Origin: Magicicada septendecula
Taxonomy: Eukaryota > Arthropoda > Insecta > Hemiptera > Cicadidae
Length of the DNA: 64,000 bases
Direction of reading: 5' to 3'
NCBI GenBank assembly: GCA_034769895.1
Contig: CM068369.1
Coordinates: forward strand, 428,073,479 to 428,137,478
This document shows, piece by piece, positions 11,821-23,811 of the stretch; position 1 is the stretch's first letter, and every line of letters begins with the position of its first letter. Both the position numbers and the translations under genes were made by a program. Below the pieces are notes generated by a model, which saw only the letters and a program-made list of their open reading frames with translations, did no database searches and was not told the DNA's origin.

Positions 11821-12697
11821 TCATGTAGGGGCATCATATTTGTTGATAGTTTCCAGCATTTTCTCAAACAAATCCTGATTTCCATTTCTTGTTCGCCACA
11901 TGAACTCACTTAAATAGGAATCTAAGCGTTCCCTTCTCGTACCCATTCAATCACGTTTCGGCGTTTACAGGACCGCCACATGTTTTCTACGCCTTGTGTA
12001 TGCGCTCCCGTTTGAGGATCCACAAAGTTATAACTATGGTTTACAGTCAAATGAGTGTACTGTTGTGGCAAATTAACAATTTGACGGTATGAACGCCACT
12101 CATCTGAGATTATAATGGACCCTGGTTCAATATTTGCCACTATGAGAGGTAGGAGGGTACCTGCTGATCAATCTTCGACACGACACAAGAAACATTCCTT
12201 TGTTCCTCGACAGAATCCTCCGAAAACCCACTGTTGTGGATACACCCAGCCAACATTATTTTTTCTCTTGGCAAAGAGACACTCGTCAATTTCAACTGTT
12301 AAATTCGGTCCTCCAATTTTCTGTGGGTTGCTCATGATGTCTACGGCACAGATATGTCTTAAGTAAGCCGTCCAATGTGCGTGTGTTTTGGCGTCGATTT
12401 TCAGTTGATTTTTACTGTTTTTCACACTACTACGCCCTTCACACCAGTCATAAATAAATTTTATTATTGTTCTCAGTGGTAATCTGGACCCCTCTAAAAA
12501 TGTGTCCTTGCGAACTGGCTTATACTCACGGCAAGTCTTCTTATTGCAACATCAACGCTGTTGCTGCCCAAGCGCTAAAATCATATCATGTCCATTACCA
12601 CACTGACGAGGATTGTGAACCAAACCTTTTTCTCAAAGAAAAGAAAGTGCATCGTCTTCTGTACCAATAACACTTGACAGTTCATCGTAGCTAATCA
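11821..12697 (-). pseudogene. Merlin (IS1595/ISXO2-like) DDE transposase, broken
   Basis: Minus-strand translation from an ATG at about 12697 gives an almost full-length transposase. It has a zinc-ribbon-like N-terminus (CGNGHD ... CCNKKTC), then IGGPNLTVEIDECLF (first catalytic Asp, near 12290), QQWVFGGFCRGTKECF, IIISDEWRSYRQI (second Asp) and YTHLTVNHSYNFVDPQTGAHT with the downstream N/E region, ending at TGA (11821-11823). At least three in-frame stops (after SFL, QQQR and RVED) and one frameshift near 11940 inactivate it. Superfamily membership is well supported; terminal repeats were not found. Confidence 0.8.
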
Positions 12698-14847
12698 TAA
12701 TTAATTAATAATTAATATGAAACTCCCAACACAACACTGATTTAAAATGTAACAAATTCGGTGAACAAGCATGATAAACTTTTCGGTTAACGCCATCGTA
12801 ACAACACAATTTTACCACATGCTGTACAAATGGTATTTGGTCTTTGGCTATTCTAAGCAAAATTCAAGAGCTTTAGGAAAAAACGGGTAACTTTTAAAAC
12901 AAATTTAAAGACTCTCTTTATTAAATTTAAAGTCTACTAAAATTAACGACACATGTTATTTCAAAAGGACAGTGAATAACTCAAAAGGATACTAAGTCAT
13001 TCTTACTACTGTTCAGGTGCAGTATGTACACCAGAGGCAGATTTATGCATAGGTAAAGTAGGGAACTGGCGGCAAATTTTGTAAAGGTCATTACATTGTT
13101 TTTATACCTAAGAGATATTTCAAATGCCGCTTCATTTCGTCTCAATATGATAAGAAGCTTTTAAAAATATATATTGTTTAGTAACAAGGCTTATTACATA
13201 AAGAGAATAGTTCATCATTTACTTCTGATCTGTATATGAAGTAGGCCTGTAACAGTACAATTCTGGCCCTATTATATTTTGGGGAATAATCGATATAAAG
13301 TGTATTTTATTTTAAAGTCCCATATAAAAAAAAATTGGTAAAGTTGTATTGAGAGTTTGCAACTGCGCAATATATGGAGTGAACAAGGATTGCGTCATGG
13401 TCAGGGATAGACGTCCAGAAACAGCAAAAACAGTCGTCATACAAATGTGTCACAAGCTGCGCACATAATTACATCAGCCAAGGTATGCAACTACGCATTT
13501 TCTACGTCTGCAAGTAACCAAGGGCGAGTTACACAAAGGAATGACGACGTAGTTTGTCCCCCACCTCTGAATTGCTGCGTAACAAACAAAGCAGTCTTGA
13601 CTCAGAAGCGTAGCGTACCGGCCGGTATTTCTCCAAAAGCTAATTCCATCTAAATTTTACACAACTAAGTGTTGTTATATAATGTAAAAGTGCAGTATTC
13701 ATATAAACATGAAATAACAGTACAACGTAAAACATAAACAAAAGTTTCCGTTAAAGTTTTTAACGTCTATTAGTGCGTGTAACGATGCGACGTCTTCGGG
13801 ACAGATTTGCAGCTAAGTAGCAAACTTATAAAAACAATTTTCAATATTCTATTTAAATTCAAATAAAATGAGCTCAGTTAGGGACGTCCATAAAATTGTA
13901 CTGCATGAATGAGTGTGTGATTGCATGAACATAATATAAATATAAAATTTAAGCAGTGCTGGGTTGTGAAATTATTTATAATTATGATATCATAAAAAAA
14001 ATATAATTGAATATGTTATTTTGGAGGGCTTATGAAATGTTTAAGGGAAATTTTTAAACTTATACAGTAGAACTGCGTCTCATGACGTAACGCCAAAAGG
14101 CATATAATAGCGTGCTTATTTCGCACGGTCGAGACATGTTTTGTAGTAATATGTTATTAAAACATAAAAAATATAATTGAATGTTATTTTGGAGGGCCTA
14201 TTGAAATGTTTAAGGGGATTTTTGACTTGAATAATGTAACTGCGTCTCATGACATAACACCTAAGGGTATATAGCTGCGTGCTTATGTCGCACGGTAGAG
14301 TCACATGTTTTGTAGTAAGATGTTATTAAAAGGTAATGCCATTTGGTAAACATTTCAAGCAAGAGTTATTATTTCAAATAACACATTCCGCTATCTTCGA
14401 GTTTCGCTTAACAGAATTCTGCCCTTAAGGTAAGTAAAATTTCATTGCTTGTAATGATGGCGCCCGGAACAAAAGTTGAATAAAATTATTGATATTACAT
14501 AGTAAGATTTATTGGTCAGTAATAAAACAGTATAACAGGCCCTACATCATTTTTTCACAATTACATTTATATACATTATATATGTGATACTTCCGTTATA
14601 TTAATTATTTAACATTAATTTGTTTACATTCAAATTCCGAACATCCTTTACCGACTCTGTAATTTGAGAGTGAATGTCAAAAGATGCCACTAGCCGCTAA
14701 CACACACACTATGAGCATAGTATAATTTCATACCCAACTCTAGTGCCACTTGAGCTTCGACCTGCCGAGGAGGGAAATAAGAGGTCTACACATAGTACGT
14801 GTCCGTTAAACACCTGTTGTATTTTACATAAATCGTTAAATATATAT
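12698..14847. other. Non-coding region with a two-copy tandem repeat
   Basis: Bases about 14003-14160 and 14168-14340 are two copies of a roughly 165-bp unit (ataattgaat ... actgcgtctcatgac ... cgcacggt ... gttttgtagtaa). The rest (12.7-14.0 kb) shows no gene. The motif at 13036, aggcagatttatgcatagg, resembles ends of some hAT elements, but no partner end was found. Confidence 0.6.
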
Positions 14848-17800
14848 TGTAACGTAACAGATTTGAGGTCCCCAACGTTACATAAAAATGAAGTAACTAT
14901 GGTCAAGAACCATACTCCAATATTAAGGTTACTCAGTAATTAGTACATCTGAGATGTACATCAAGTTAAGAGATGTAATAAATAGTGTTAAGTATAAAAT
15001 ACTATCCCAATTAATGGTTAATGTGTTACAAATTGTACTTGTTTTTATGCTGTAGCATGGTAGTGTTTACAGGATGTTTATTTTATGTTTTGTGTATAGT
15101 AAGAGGGAACTGTTGTTTTATAGAAGTACAAAAATTATGGGTTACTAAGAGTAACGAAATAACAAGTATTGTTTAATCGAATTTGAGATTGAAAACCGTC
15201 CGGTTGACAAAATGATGAGACAAAAATTGTATTAAAATATCCTTTAGAAATCTTTTGAACAGCACAAATTGTTACAAAATTTAAATAACAGTATAAACAT
15301 TATGTACCACTACCTTAATTATCAAAGGTAACTTGCTAGACTCCATAATAAAAGTGAAAAACCATTTGGAAGACCAGGCCTAGCCTAGCCGTGTTTCGAG
15401 TTTTTTTGACGAGATAGTATCTGACAGACGGTTATGAAATTACAAACAACTAAGAACGCCACCTGAGAAACAGCTTCACACAAGTAAGAACTTCGAGAAG
15501 AGAGGTAATATAAACAGTTCTTTTAATATTTAACAAAGAAAATTCAAATCAAATTGTCGTTCAGTACAAAACTTTCCAAGTGTAATCACATGTTTTAATA
15601 AAAAAAGAAAACAATCTGCTCTCTTACGGACAAATCCGGAACTACGTACTAAGAGAATAAACAAATTTTTAAAGTTTATCTATATTTGTAAAGCGTAGTA
15701 TAATTATCCATTTCTGACCATCTCATAACAAAAAGAACTTACCCTTAACCCTGGGGAAATAAATAAAAGAATTATATGTTGATTGATGTTTAAATAAAAG
15801 ATAAAATTGGTCAAAACCAGATTTTATGACAATTCCATGTTTACTCAATGAAGTCGATATCATGTACTAGTTAATGAAAATATCGATTGTAATATTTGTA
15901 TATTGGCGGAAGAGAAAAACCAATAATATTATAAATAAATATTATTGAGAAATGATATTGAATAATAAAATGTGTTTCCTTTATTGTAGTGGGTAGTTGT
16001 AGTAGATTTCAGAAAAAATAAGAAGAGGACGATCCACCAGGTCGTATTAAGCAACAGTGTCGTTTGGTTAACCTATATTTGGAGACTAATGTCAAAATCA
16101 GCTGATTCGGTTCACGGCAAATATTTGAAAAATTTAGAAATCGTCTAAACCGAGGGTAAACAAACGGTACTTGCTCTCTCTTCAAAAGAAGGCTAAACAA
16201 CTTCCCTACTTGACCCAAATCACACACACTCGATTTCTGCTTTGTTTGAGTAACATTACCAACAACTTTATTTAAACTTCAGTCTTTATAATTCATAAGT
16301 GGCGATTGCTAAGAGGTGTTCTGAACGATCTGAGACTGTAAAAAAGACGGACGTCACACACTCACTCTAAAGGCGGTACGTTACAAAAATTGGCGCTTAC
16401 AACAGTGGGGCTGAATTAACTACAAACCCGTAATTGCAATACACTCTTGGAGAGGCGGAAACCTTTGATATAAGCGATAACGTTACAATATCAAATATCA
16501 TCCAATGACAGAAAGTAGTGGTTATTAGGGTAACTAAAATGTAAAAATATCTTGTTGATTTTAAATGATTCGTTTCGATTGTTATATGCTATTGAGTTCA
16601 GATGAGGAGACACTTTTAAAAAAGAATGATACAATTTAAAAAAATGAATCTAAATTAATAAATCAAAATTGAAAACTAATTCTATAACACCACTGATGAA
16701 TAATAAAACCAATTAGACTTCATAATTATAACCAAATACCTCTAAAAGGGTCGAGAACTCCTTACTTCACTTATCAAGATAATTCCGTTGGATTTAGTAT
16801 TAAACCCGACTTCTCATGTAATCAGAAGACTAATTGAGGGAAGCAAAGGGCCTAAACTAATGGAATTATAGAAAAATATACGAAGACCTCGTTTCTGAAG
16901 AAATAACCTTCACTTTAAAGAAGAAGCTATAATACGACTTCAATTCCACCGAGACGAACAACCACTAGGATCGTAATAGAAGAACGAAGGTCAGAAGAGT
17001 TCCTGGGGCTTTCTAGTACATCACACCATCAATTTTATTAAGGATCGGAACACTTTTTCTGGAGGAAAATAATCTAATTTGTCAATTTTCAACTGTTTGC
17101 TGACGTACACTGCCACTTTGAGAATCATCAACCCGGTAAAACCAGCTTATTTTTAATTTCAGTATATTAAGAATTAGTAACAGTCTGTAATACTAAAGTA
17201 ACCTTAAGTTTGCATTACCTGGCCTTACTAATGGTTAAAAGAATCACACGTACCCTGGGATAAGAGATATTTAATATATTTAATTTGTATAAATCAAAAG
17301 GAACTTGGTCAACTGACGATCGATCTACCATTGTATAATCGATATAATGATATTATCATCTTGAAGAGAACTGTTAGTTTGAAATAAAGTACAAAATCAA
17401 TAAAGAATCTTTCTTGTATATGATGATGTTTTATGTTATTGTAGAATAGGTATTATATGTTGTGGGTGGAGTAATTTACAGGTAAAAGGGTGAATAAAAT
17501 CCGGTGAAACAGTTAACCTAGACGCAAGCCAATTACGAATAACAGCGCTAAGAGTCAACAGCTGGTGGAACGTGAGATTGCCGAACTAGCGTGTTTCTTG
17601 TACCAATTTTGAATTGAATTACACAAGACAGAGGGACTAGGGTTGGCGAGAATTCTCAATACATTAAGTCAATACATGAAGTATATCATTAATATTGCGT
17701 AACTATTGAATAATTAGGTAAACCTGTATTATAGTACACTTTAAAATTAAAATAACATAATAACAAATATATTTGCCTATTAAATTTGAGTTGCAGGAGG

Positions 17801-18038
17801 TCACCTATAAGACTACATAAATAATATTTATAAATAACAGATTGATTAAAAACACGTAACATTGGTAAATTGTTACAAATTGGCGCAAACCAACGTGGAG
17901 CTTGATTAAACCCCGAAACCTAAAATAAATCTTATTGATCCCGATTAAATAATTTGTTACAAATTGGCGAACCCAACAGTGGGGCTTTCAAACATCCTCA
18001 AATATAATTAAACACACTTGTAATTTAAAATTTGTACA
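14848..18038 (+). repeat. 5' LTR
   Basis: It matches the 3' LTR at 14848-15134 (to 21425-21705) and at 16489-18030 (to 22263-23808). The middle, 15135-16488, has no counterpart; the 3' LTR carries an unrelated 558-bp segment there. It contains three internal PBS-like motifs (16380-16412, 17871-17912, 17951-17988) before the functional-position PBS. Confidence 0.85.
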
Positions 18039-18062
18039 AATTGGCGCTCAACGAGTGGGCTT
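17871..18062 (+). promoter_or_regulatory. Array of three tRNA primer-binding-site units
   Basis: Three tandem units of about 80 bp each begin with a version of TTGTTACAAATTGGCG and continue with a caac..gtgg motif: 17871 (gcaaaccaacgtgga), 17951 (aacccaacagtgggg) and 18031 (ctcaacgagtggg). LTR retrotransposons normally have one PBS directly after the 5' LTR. Only the third sits there; the first two are also present in the 3' LTR (23643 and 23727), so they are now part of the LTR. Confidence 0.8.
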
Positions 18063-18127
18063 TAGTTAAGTAAAAAATCGTCTTAATTATTACTTAACTT
18101 GAGCAGGCAACCATTAGAGGCACAGGA

Positions 18128-20124
18128 ATGCATAATACCAGAGGCAGATTGAAGAAGAGGGCAGAAGAGAAGGAGAAGGAAGAAGGTGGACAGGAACGAG
18201 AGATAGAAACATTTACGGACAGTGAAATGGAACAAACAATGGGTGATAAAGAAGAAACTGAAGCAATTATCACAGAGAAGGAAATAGTGGAAGAGGATGC
18301 CCAAGGAGACCAACCAGATAAAGCGGTAACCAGGGAAGTACCAAATTGGCAAGACATGATGAAATTTATGGCAGAACAATTTAAGGAACAGAATAAACAA
18401 ACTAATGAACAATTTAGGAAACAGGAGGAAAACTCAAATCAAACCAAGGAAGAATTAAACAAAAAATTTGAAGAAAACTCAGAAAAGCTAGAAAATAAAA
18501 TAGACAGTATCAAAGAAGATAATAGACAAACTAATGAAAAAATAGACAGTATCAACGAAAACTCAAAGAAACAAAACGAAATTTTGAGTGAGAATTTAAT
18601 CAAACTAATGAATGAGAAGTTTGACAAAAATAAAGAGGAAAATGATGAAAATAACCGGCTGATAAATGAAAGCTTAAACCAAATTAATGAAAGGTTTGAC
18701 AGGAACGATGAGAGCTTAAGGCAGATTCAGGAAAATCACAAACAAATAGACGAGAAAATTGAAAACAGTAATAAGGAGTTGCGGCAAATTATAAATGAAT
18801 AGAACCAAGCGTTGAGGGAAGTTATCAATGAAAGGGTTGCAAATGTCAATGAAACACTTAATAAAAGGGTAGATAATTATGAAGAGGAAGTAAGACAGCA
18901 AATAACTGAAATTAAGGTGGGTCTGGAAAAGACAGATGGAACCATCATACAACTAGCAGTGGAAGTAGAGGCCAAAATTAACCAAGGGGAAAATACTAAC
19001 AAAACTAGGATAAAGGAAGTACAATTGGAAACCCAAGAGAAATTGGACGAAGTGCAAATTAATATAGCTGGGAGAATTGAAGTAGTAAATAATGAGATAA
19101 CACAAATAAAAACCCAAGTGGTTCAAAATAAAGAAACTGTAGAAAATATGAGAAATCAGGAATTGATTGATATATAATAGAATCAATAGAAATTTTACAA
19201 AATCGACCCATGTATCTGGCGCCTCACATAGCCTCTGAGCAAAAGGATAATATCAATTTTAAAATTTATAGGGGAAATCCCATAGAATTTCTGGAGAGAA
19301 TAGACGAATGGTTTAGCAGAATTAAGGTAACCCGATGGAACGTAATAAAAAGTTATTTAGATGAGTGTTTCAAAAGTATAAATGATAATGGGTGGTCAGC
19401 AGTCCGGAATGAACTTAGTGATTATGAGGAGTTTAAAAGGACTTTTAGGTCAAAATACTGGTCGGATTCCATACAGAACATGATTAGAGATAACATTACT
19501 AACGGGAGATTCAATTTTAATCAAGAGCAGTCACCAACTACTTACTTTTTGGGAAAGGTGTGTTTGGCGCGTCATTTGGAACCGCGGATACCAGAGGAAT
19601 GTTTGGTAAATAAATTGTCTTACCATTTTGAAGAAGAGATAGTTCGTGCCAGACACAGTGGACAAGTAAAGACCGTAGAAACAATGGAAACCTTGTTGGC
19701 CAGTTACGAAATGGAAGACTATTATCAAAGGTCCCGACGGCAAGGTGAATATTACAACAATAGAAGGGAGGAGCCAAATCAAGAGTCACATCCAGGAACT
19801 AATCGATTTAACCATAATAATTATCACCGAAGGGTGAATGACCAATTTATAAATAATCGTTATCGCAACAATCATTATCCAAGTAATCACTATATTAATT
19901 ATGATAATAACCGATACAGAGCAGGCCGCAGAAATTTCGAAAATGGGAGAGAGTATTGGAATAACAACCGTACAAACAATGACCAACGACACCAACCCAG
20001 TAATAGAAGTCAAGAGGAGGATCTCCCTAGACACCAAGAAAACCATAGAGAATTTAGACCCGATGATGGTAACCCAGGAACTACTGCAAGGGACGATCGT
20101 CCGCAGGATAGGATGGAAAACTAA
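18128..20124 (+). pseudogene. gag polyprotein with one stop and one frameshift
   Basis: Three consecutive open pieces form one Gag. The first, 18128-18802 (224 aa), and the second, 18812-19177 (in frame after a TAG at 18800), are charged Glu/Lys/Asn heptad-rich coiled coil. After a frameshift near the TATATAATA run at 19170, 19210-20124 (304 aa) holds a retrotransposon Gag core (NFKIYRGNPIEFLERIDEWF ... YEEFKRTFRSKYWS ... LARHLEPRIPEE). The tail is rich in Asn, Arg, Tyr and His (NNRYRNNHYPSNHYINY) and lacks a CCHC zinc knuckle, so RNA binding probably relies on this tail. Gag would form the particle of the element. The first ATG follows the PBS by about 65 bases. Confidence 0.75.
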
Positions 20125-20126
20125 GT

Positions 20127-20333
20127 ACAGCAGTGGAAGTATCAAGTAACCCCTCGCTGCTGGGATTGGAAGGGTATGTACAAAAACAACAGGAAAACCC
20201 CAAAATTCAAAAACTATGTAAGGACAACTTACTTAATTTATTTAGAAACAATATGATTTAAGATAAACCCCAAAATTCAAAAAGAACGTAAGGACAACTT
20301 ACTTAAATATTTCGAAACAATATAATTTAAAAT
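20127..20333 (+). pseudogene. pol N-terminal remnant and 69-bp tandem duplication
   Basis: In a frame shifted from gag, overlapping its end, there are about 43 codons (VSSNPSLLGLEGYVQKQQ...) ending at TAA near 20261, consistent with the beginning of a pol read by frameshifting. Its last 65 bases (aaccccaaaattcaaaaa ... caatatgattta) are duplicated at 20267-20333. No protease or RT motif follows. Confidence 0.5.
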
Positions 20334-20334
20334 A

Positions 20335-21424
20335 AAAAGACAATATGATTTAATGTAAGAACAGATTATTACATAATTATTTATAAATAACTGATTTAAA
20401 ATGAAATAATAGGAAAAATAATATTTTGATGGGAACAAAAAGAAGAATAAATAAATCAATAAAAACAATTAATGGTAATGTGCTCAGATAAGAAGGTAAA
20501 ATACGAATAATATAAAAAAAAATTTAATGACTACAATGAAGCTAAAGAATGATAATAATTAATACAACTACGATTTAGAATTTCTTGGAGTTGAAAATGA
20601 TATAGGAAGAAATGATACGAAGAACATTTGTCACAAAAAGGAAAGTCAAAAGGATTTTAAAATAATGCCTATTAATAATGTTATCTGCAATTAGTTAATG
20701 GAAAAGAAGAAGGAATCAAGAAGAAGAAGAAGAAGAAATATATAAATAAATGTAAACAGCAACTGTATGAAGAATCCCAAAAGTGTTTAGTATTAGTCGC
20801 TAATTGACTACTTATAATTTTTTATTTTTTATGTATTGACCGTAGAAATGTTCCGGCAATAATTTTCATGAGCAGGGATGATGTTCCCCTGGTCTCAAAA
20901 GGTGTAAGGATGGACAGCGGAGTAATGGACCCAAGAGTGGCCACCCGACTGGTACCACCGCACAGGATAGGGAAAAATGTTAGGGAAATTAAGTATTTTA
21001 GGGATAATGATGAAATAGCTGTATAGATTGATATTAGATTCCAGAAGTATAGATGAAGAAAATAGAAGGAAGATAGCAGACAGAAGCTTAATTGAGAAAG
21101 CTAATTTATAGAAGTAAATAAGAAAATAAATGTTAAAACAAGTTTTTAGGATTAGTGTGACCAATCCTTATCAAGTAAAATGTGGAAGTACCACTACCCA
21201 GAGAAATAAATAATTTATGAATTTGCCTCCAAGAGAGAGAGAGTTGAGCAGTAAAACAGCAATTACCACCAGTCTGAAATACCAGTCCGTATATAACCAG
21301 TCCGAAAAAAAAAAAAAAAAAATATTATGAGTAAGAGGACAACCAGGTCAGGTACGAGTTATAAGTTTATTTTTTACTAAACTTAGTTGAGACAAAATAA
21401 ACTTCTTTTGAAGGGAGGGTGTTA
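20335..21424 (+). other. Non-coding 3' internal region of the LTR element
   Basis: AT-rich, with an (AAG)n-like run at about 20706-20740. There are no RT, RNase H or integrase motifs. It ends in the purine-rich tract before the 3' LTR. An A-run at 21306-21323 may reflect slippage. Confidence 0.65.
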
Positions 21425-23811
21425 TGTAACGTAACAGATTTGAGGTCCCCAACGTTACATAAAAATGAAGTAACTATGGTCAAGAACCATACTCCAATAT
21501 TAAGGTTACTCAGTAATTAGTACATCTGAGATGTACATAAAGTTAAGAGGTGTAATAAATAATGTTAAGTATAATATACTATCCCAATTAATGGTTAATG
21601 TGTTACAAATTGTACTTGTTTTTATGCTGTAGCATGGTAGTGTTTACAGGATGTTTATTTTATGTTTTGTGTATAGTAAGAGGGAACTGTTGTTTTATAG
21701 AAGTACTTAATCAGTGGTACTCCTTTCATTTATGTTAAACTTGTCTTCAGACAATTAAGTATAAATACCTGTATTAGGTATCATATTATGTTAAATGTAT
21801 TGACTAAAATTGATTAATGAAGTTGTTTTGAATTAATGTTTATAAACTTGGCCAGGATGGCAATAAGTGTTTAAAGGTTGACAAGTAGTTCTGATAATTA
21901 TGTTGTAAAATAATGAAAGGTTCCAGGACGAATTAATTAATGTAATAAAGTAAAACCAGGAAATTAAAATTAATGTAAATAACCATGAACCAGTAACTAT
22001 TTGTACAGTAGGTCAGGTAAAGAAAATTAAGTTAAAAACCAAACAATATTATAACAGGTGTAAGAAAACCTATAGGCCTAAATTTAATATTTGTAAAAGG
22101 AAATTAATACCTTTTTAATAAGTCCAGTCCAATGAAACTATAGTAAAACATATACGGTTTAATAAGGTAGGTTGGGTGAGAGTTTTAAGTAATTTGGTAT
22201 AATTCCAAGCATGGAGTATTTTATTAAAAAAGAGTAGTAATATTTTATAATTCTGGCTCTAGGATATCAAATATCATCCAATGACAGAAAGTAGTGGTTG
22301 TTAGGGTAACTAAAATGTAAAAAATCTTGTTGATTTTCAATGATTCGTTTCGATTGTTATATGCTATTGAGTTCAGATGAGGAGACACTTTTAAAAAAGA
22401 ATGATACAATTTGAAAAAAATGAATAAATTAATAAATCAAAATTGAAAACTAATTCTATAACACCACTGATGAATAATAAAACCAATTAGACTTCAAAAT
22501 TATAACCAAATACCTCTAAAAGGGTCGAGAATTCCTTACTTCACTCATCAAGATAATTCCGTTGGATTTAGTATTAAACCCGACTTCTCATGTAATCAGA
22601 AGACTAATTGAGGGAAGCAAAGGGCCTAAACTAACGGAATTATAGAAAAATATACGAAGACCTCGTTTCTGAAGAAATAACCTTCACTTTCAAGAAGAAG
22701 CTATAATACGACTTCAATTCCACCGAGACAAACAACCACTAGGATCGTAATAGAAGAACGAAGGTCAGAAGAGTTCCTGGGGCTTTCCAGTACATCACAC
22801 CGTCAATTTTATTAAGGATCGGAACACTTTTTCTGGAGGAAAATAATCTAATTTGTCAATTTTCAACTGTTTGCTGACGTACACTGCCACTTTGAGAATC
22901 ATCAACCCGGTAAAACCAGCTTATTTTTAATTTCAGTATATTAAGAATTAGTAACAGTCTGTAATACTAAAGTAACCTTAATTTTGCATTACCTGGCCTT
23001 ACTAATGGTTAAAAGAATCACACGTACCCTGGGATAAGAGATATTTAATATATTTAATTTGTATAAATCAAAAGGAACTTGGTCAACTGACGATCGATCT
23101 ACCATTGTATAATCGATATAATGATATTATCATCTTGAAGAGAACTGTTAGTTTGAAATAAAGTACAAAATCAATAAAGAATGTTTCTTGTATATGATGA
23201 TGTTTTATGTTATTGTAGAATAGGTATTATATGTTGTGGGTGGAGTAATTTACAGGTAAAAGGGTGAATAAAATCCGGTGAAAAGTTAACCTAGACGCAA
23301 GCCAATTACGAATAACAGCGCTAAGAGTCAACAGCTGGTGGAACGTGAGATTGCCGAACTAGCGTGTTTCTTGTACCAATTTTGAATTGAATTACACAAG
23401 ACAGAGGGACTAGGGTTGGTGAGAATTCTCAATACATTAAGTCAATACATGAAGTATATTATTAATATTGCGTAACTATTGAATAATTAGGTAAACCTGT
23501 ATTATAGTACACTTTAAAGTTAAAATAACATAATAACAAATATATTTGCCTATTAAATTTGAGTTGCAGGAGGTCACCTATAAGACTACATAAATAATAT
23601 TTATAAATAACAGATTGATTAAAAACACGTAACATTGGTAAATTGTTACAAATTGGCGCAAACCAACATGGAGCTTGATTAAACCCCGAAACCTAAAATA
23701 AATCTTATTGATCCCGATTATATAATTTGTTACAAATTGGCGAACCCAACAGTGGGGCTTTCAAACATCCTCGAATATAATTAACACACTTTTAATTTAA
23801 AATTTGTTATA
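21425..23811 (+). repeat. 3' LTR
   Basis: A copy of the 5' LTR, starting TGTAACGTAACAG and ending GTTATA (expected GTTACA). It includes the two LTR-internal PBS units. The segment 21706-22262 is unrelated to the corresponding part of the 5' LTR, so the two LTRs differ structurally although the shared parts are nearly identical. Confidence 0.85.

Larger units (their letters stand above)
14848..23811 (+). mobile_element. Non-autonomous LTR retrotransposon (Ty3/Gypsy-like)
   Basis: Long direct repeats at 14848-18038 and 21425-23811 start TGTAACGTAACAG and end GTACA/GTTATA. The flanks ATAT (14844-14847 and 23812-23815) fit a 4-bp target duplication. The internal part has a PBS (AATTGGCGCTCAACGAGTGGG, from 18039), a broken gag (18128-20124), about 45 codons of a pol start and a purine tract before the 3' LTR (gaagggagggtgtta, 21409-21423). 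Reverse transcriptase and integrase are missing. The LTRs are 3.2 and 2.4 kb, very long for the class. Confidence 0.85.

Noticed and set aside
12467..12670. 67-aa plus-strand ORF
   Set aside because: It is the antisense of the Merlin transposase N-terminus.
13034..13080. Possible hAT end (aggcagatttatgcatagg)
   Set aside because: No inverted partner or target duplication found nearby.
18083..18627. Minus-strand ORFs rich in Phe/Ser/Leu
   Set aside because: Antisense shadows of the Glu/Lys-rich gag coiled coil.
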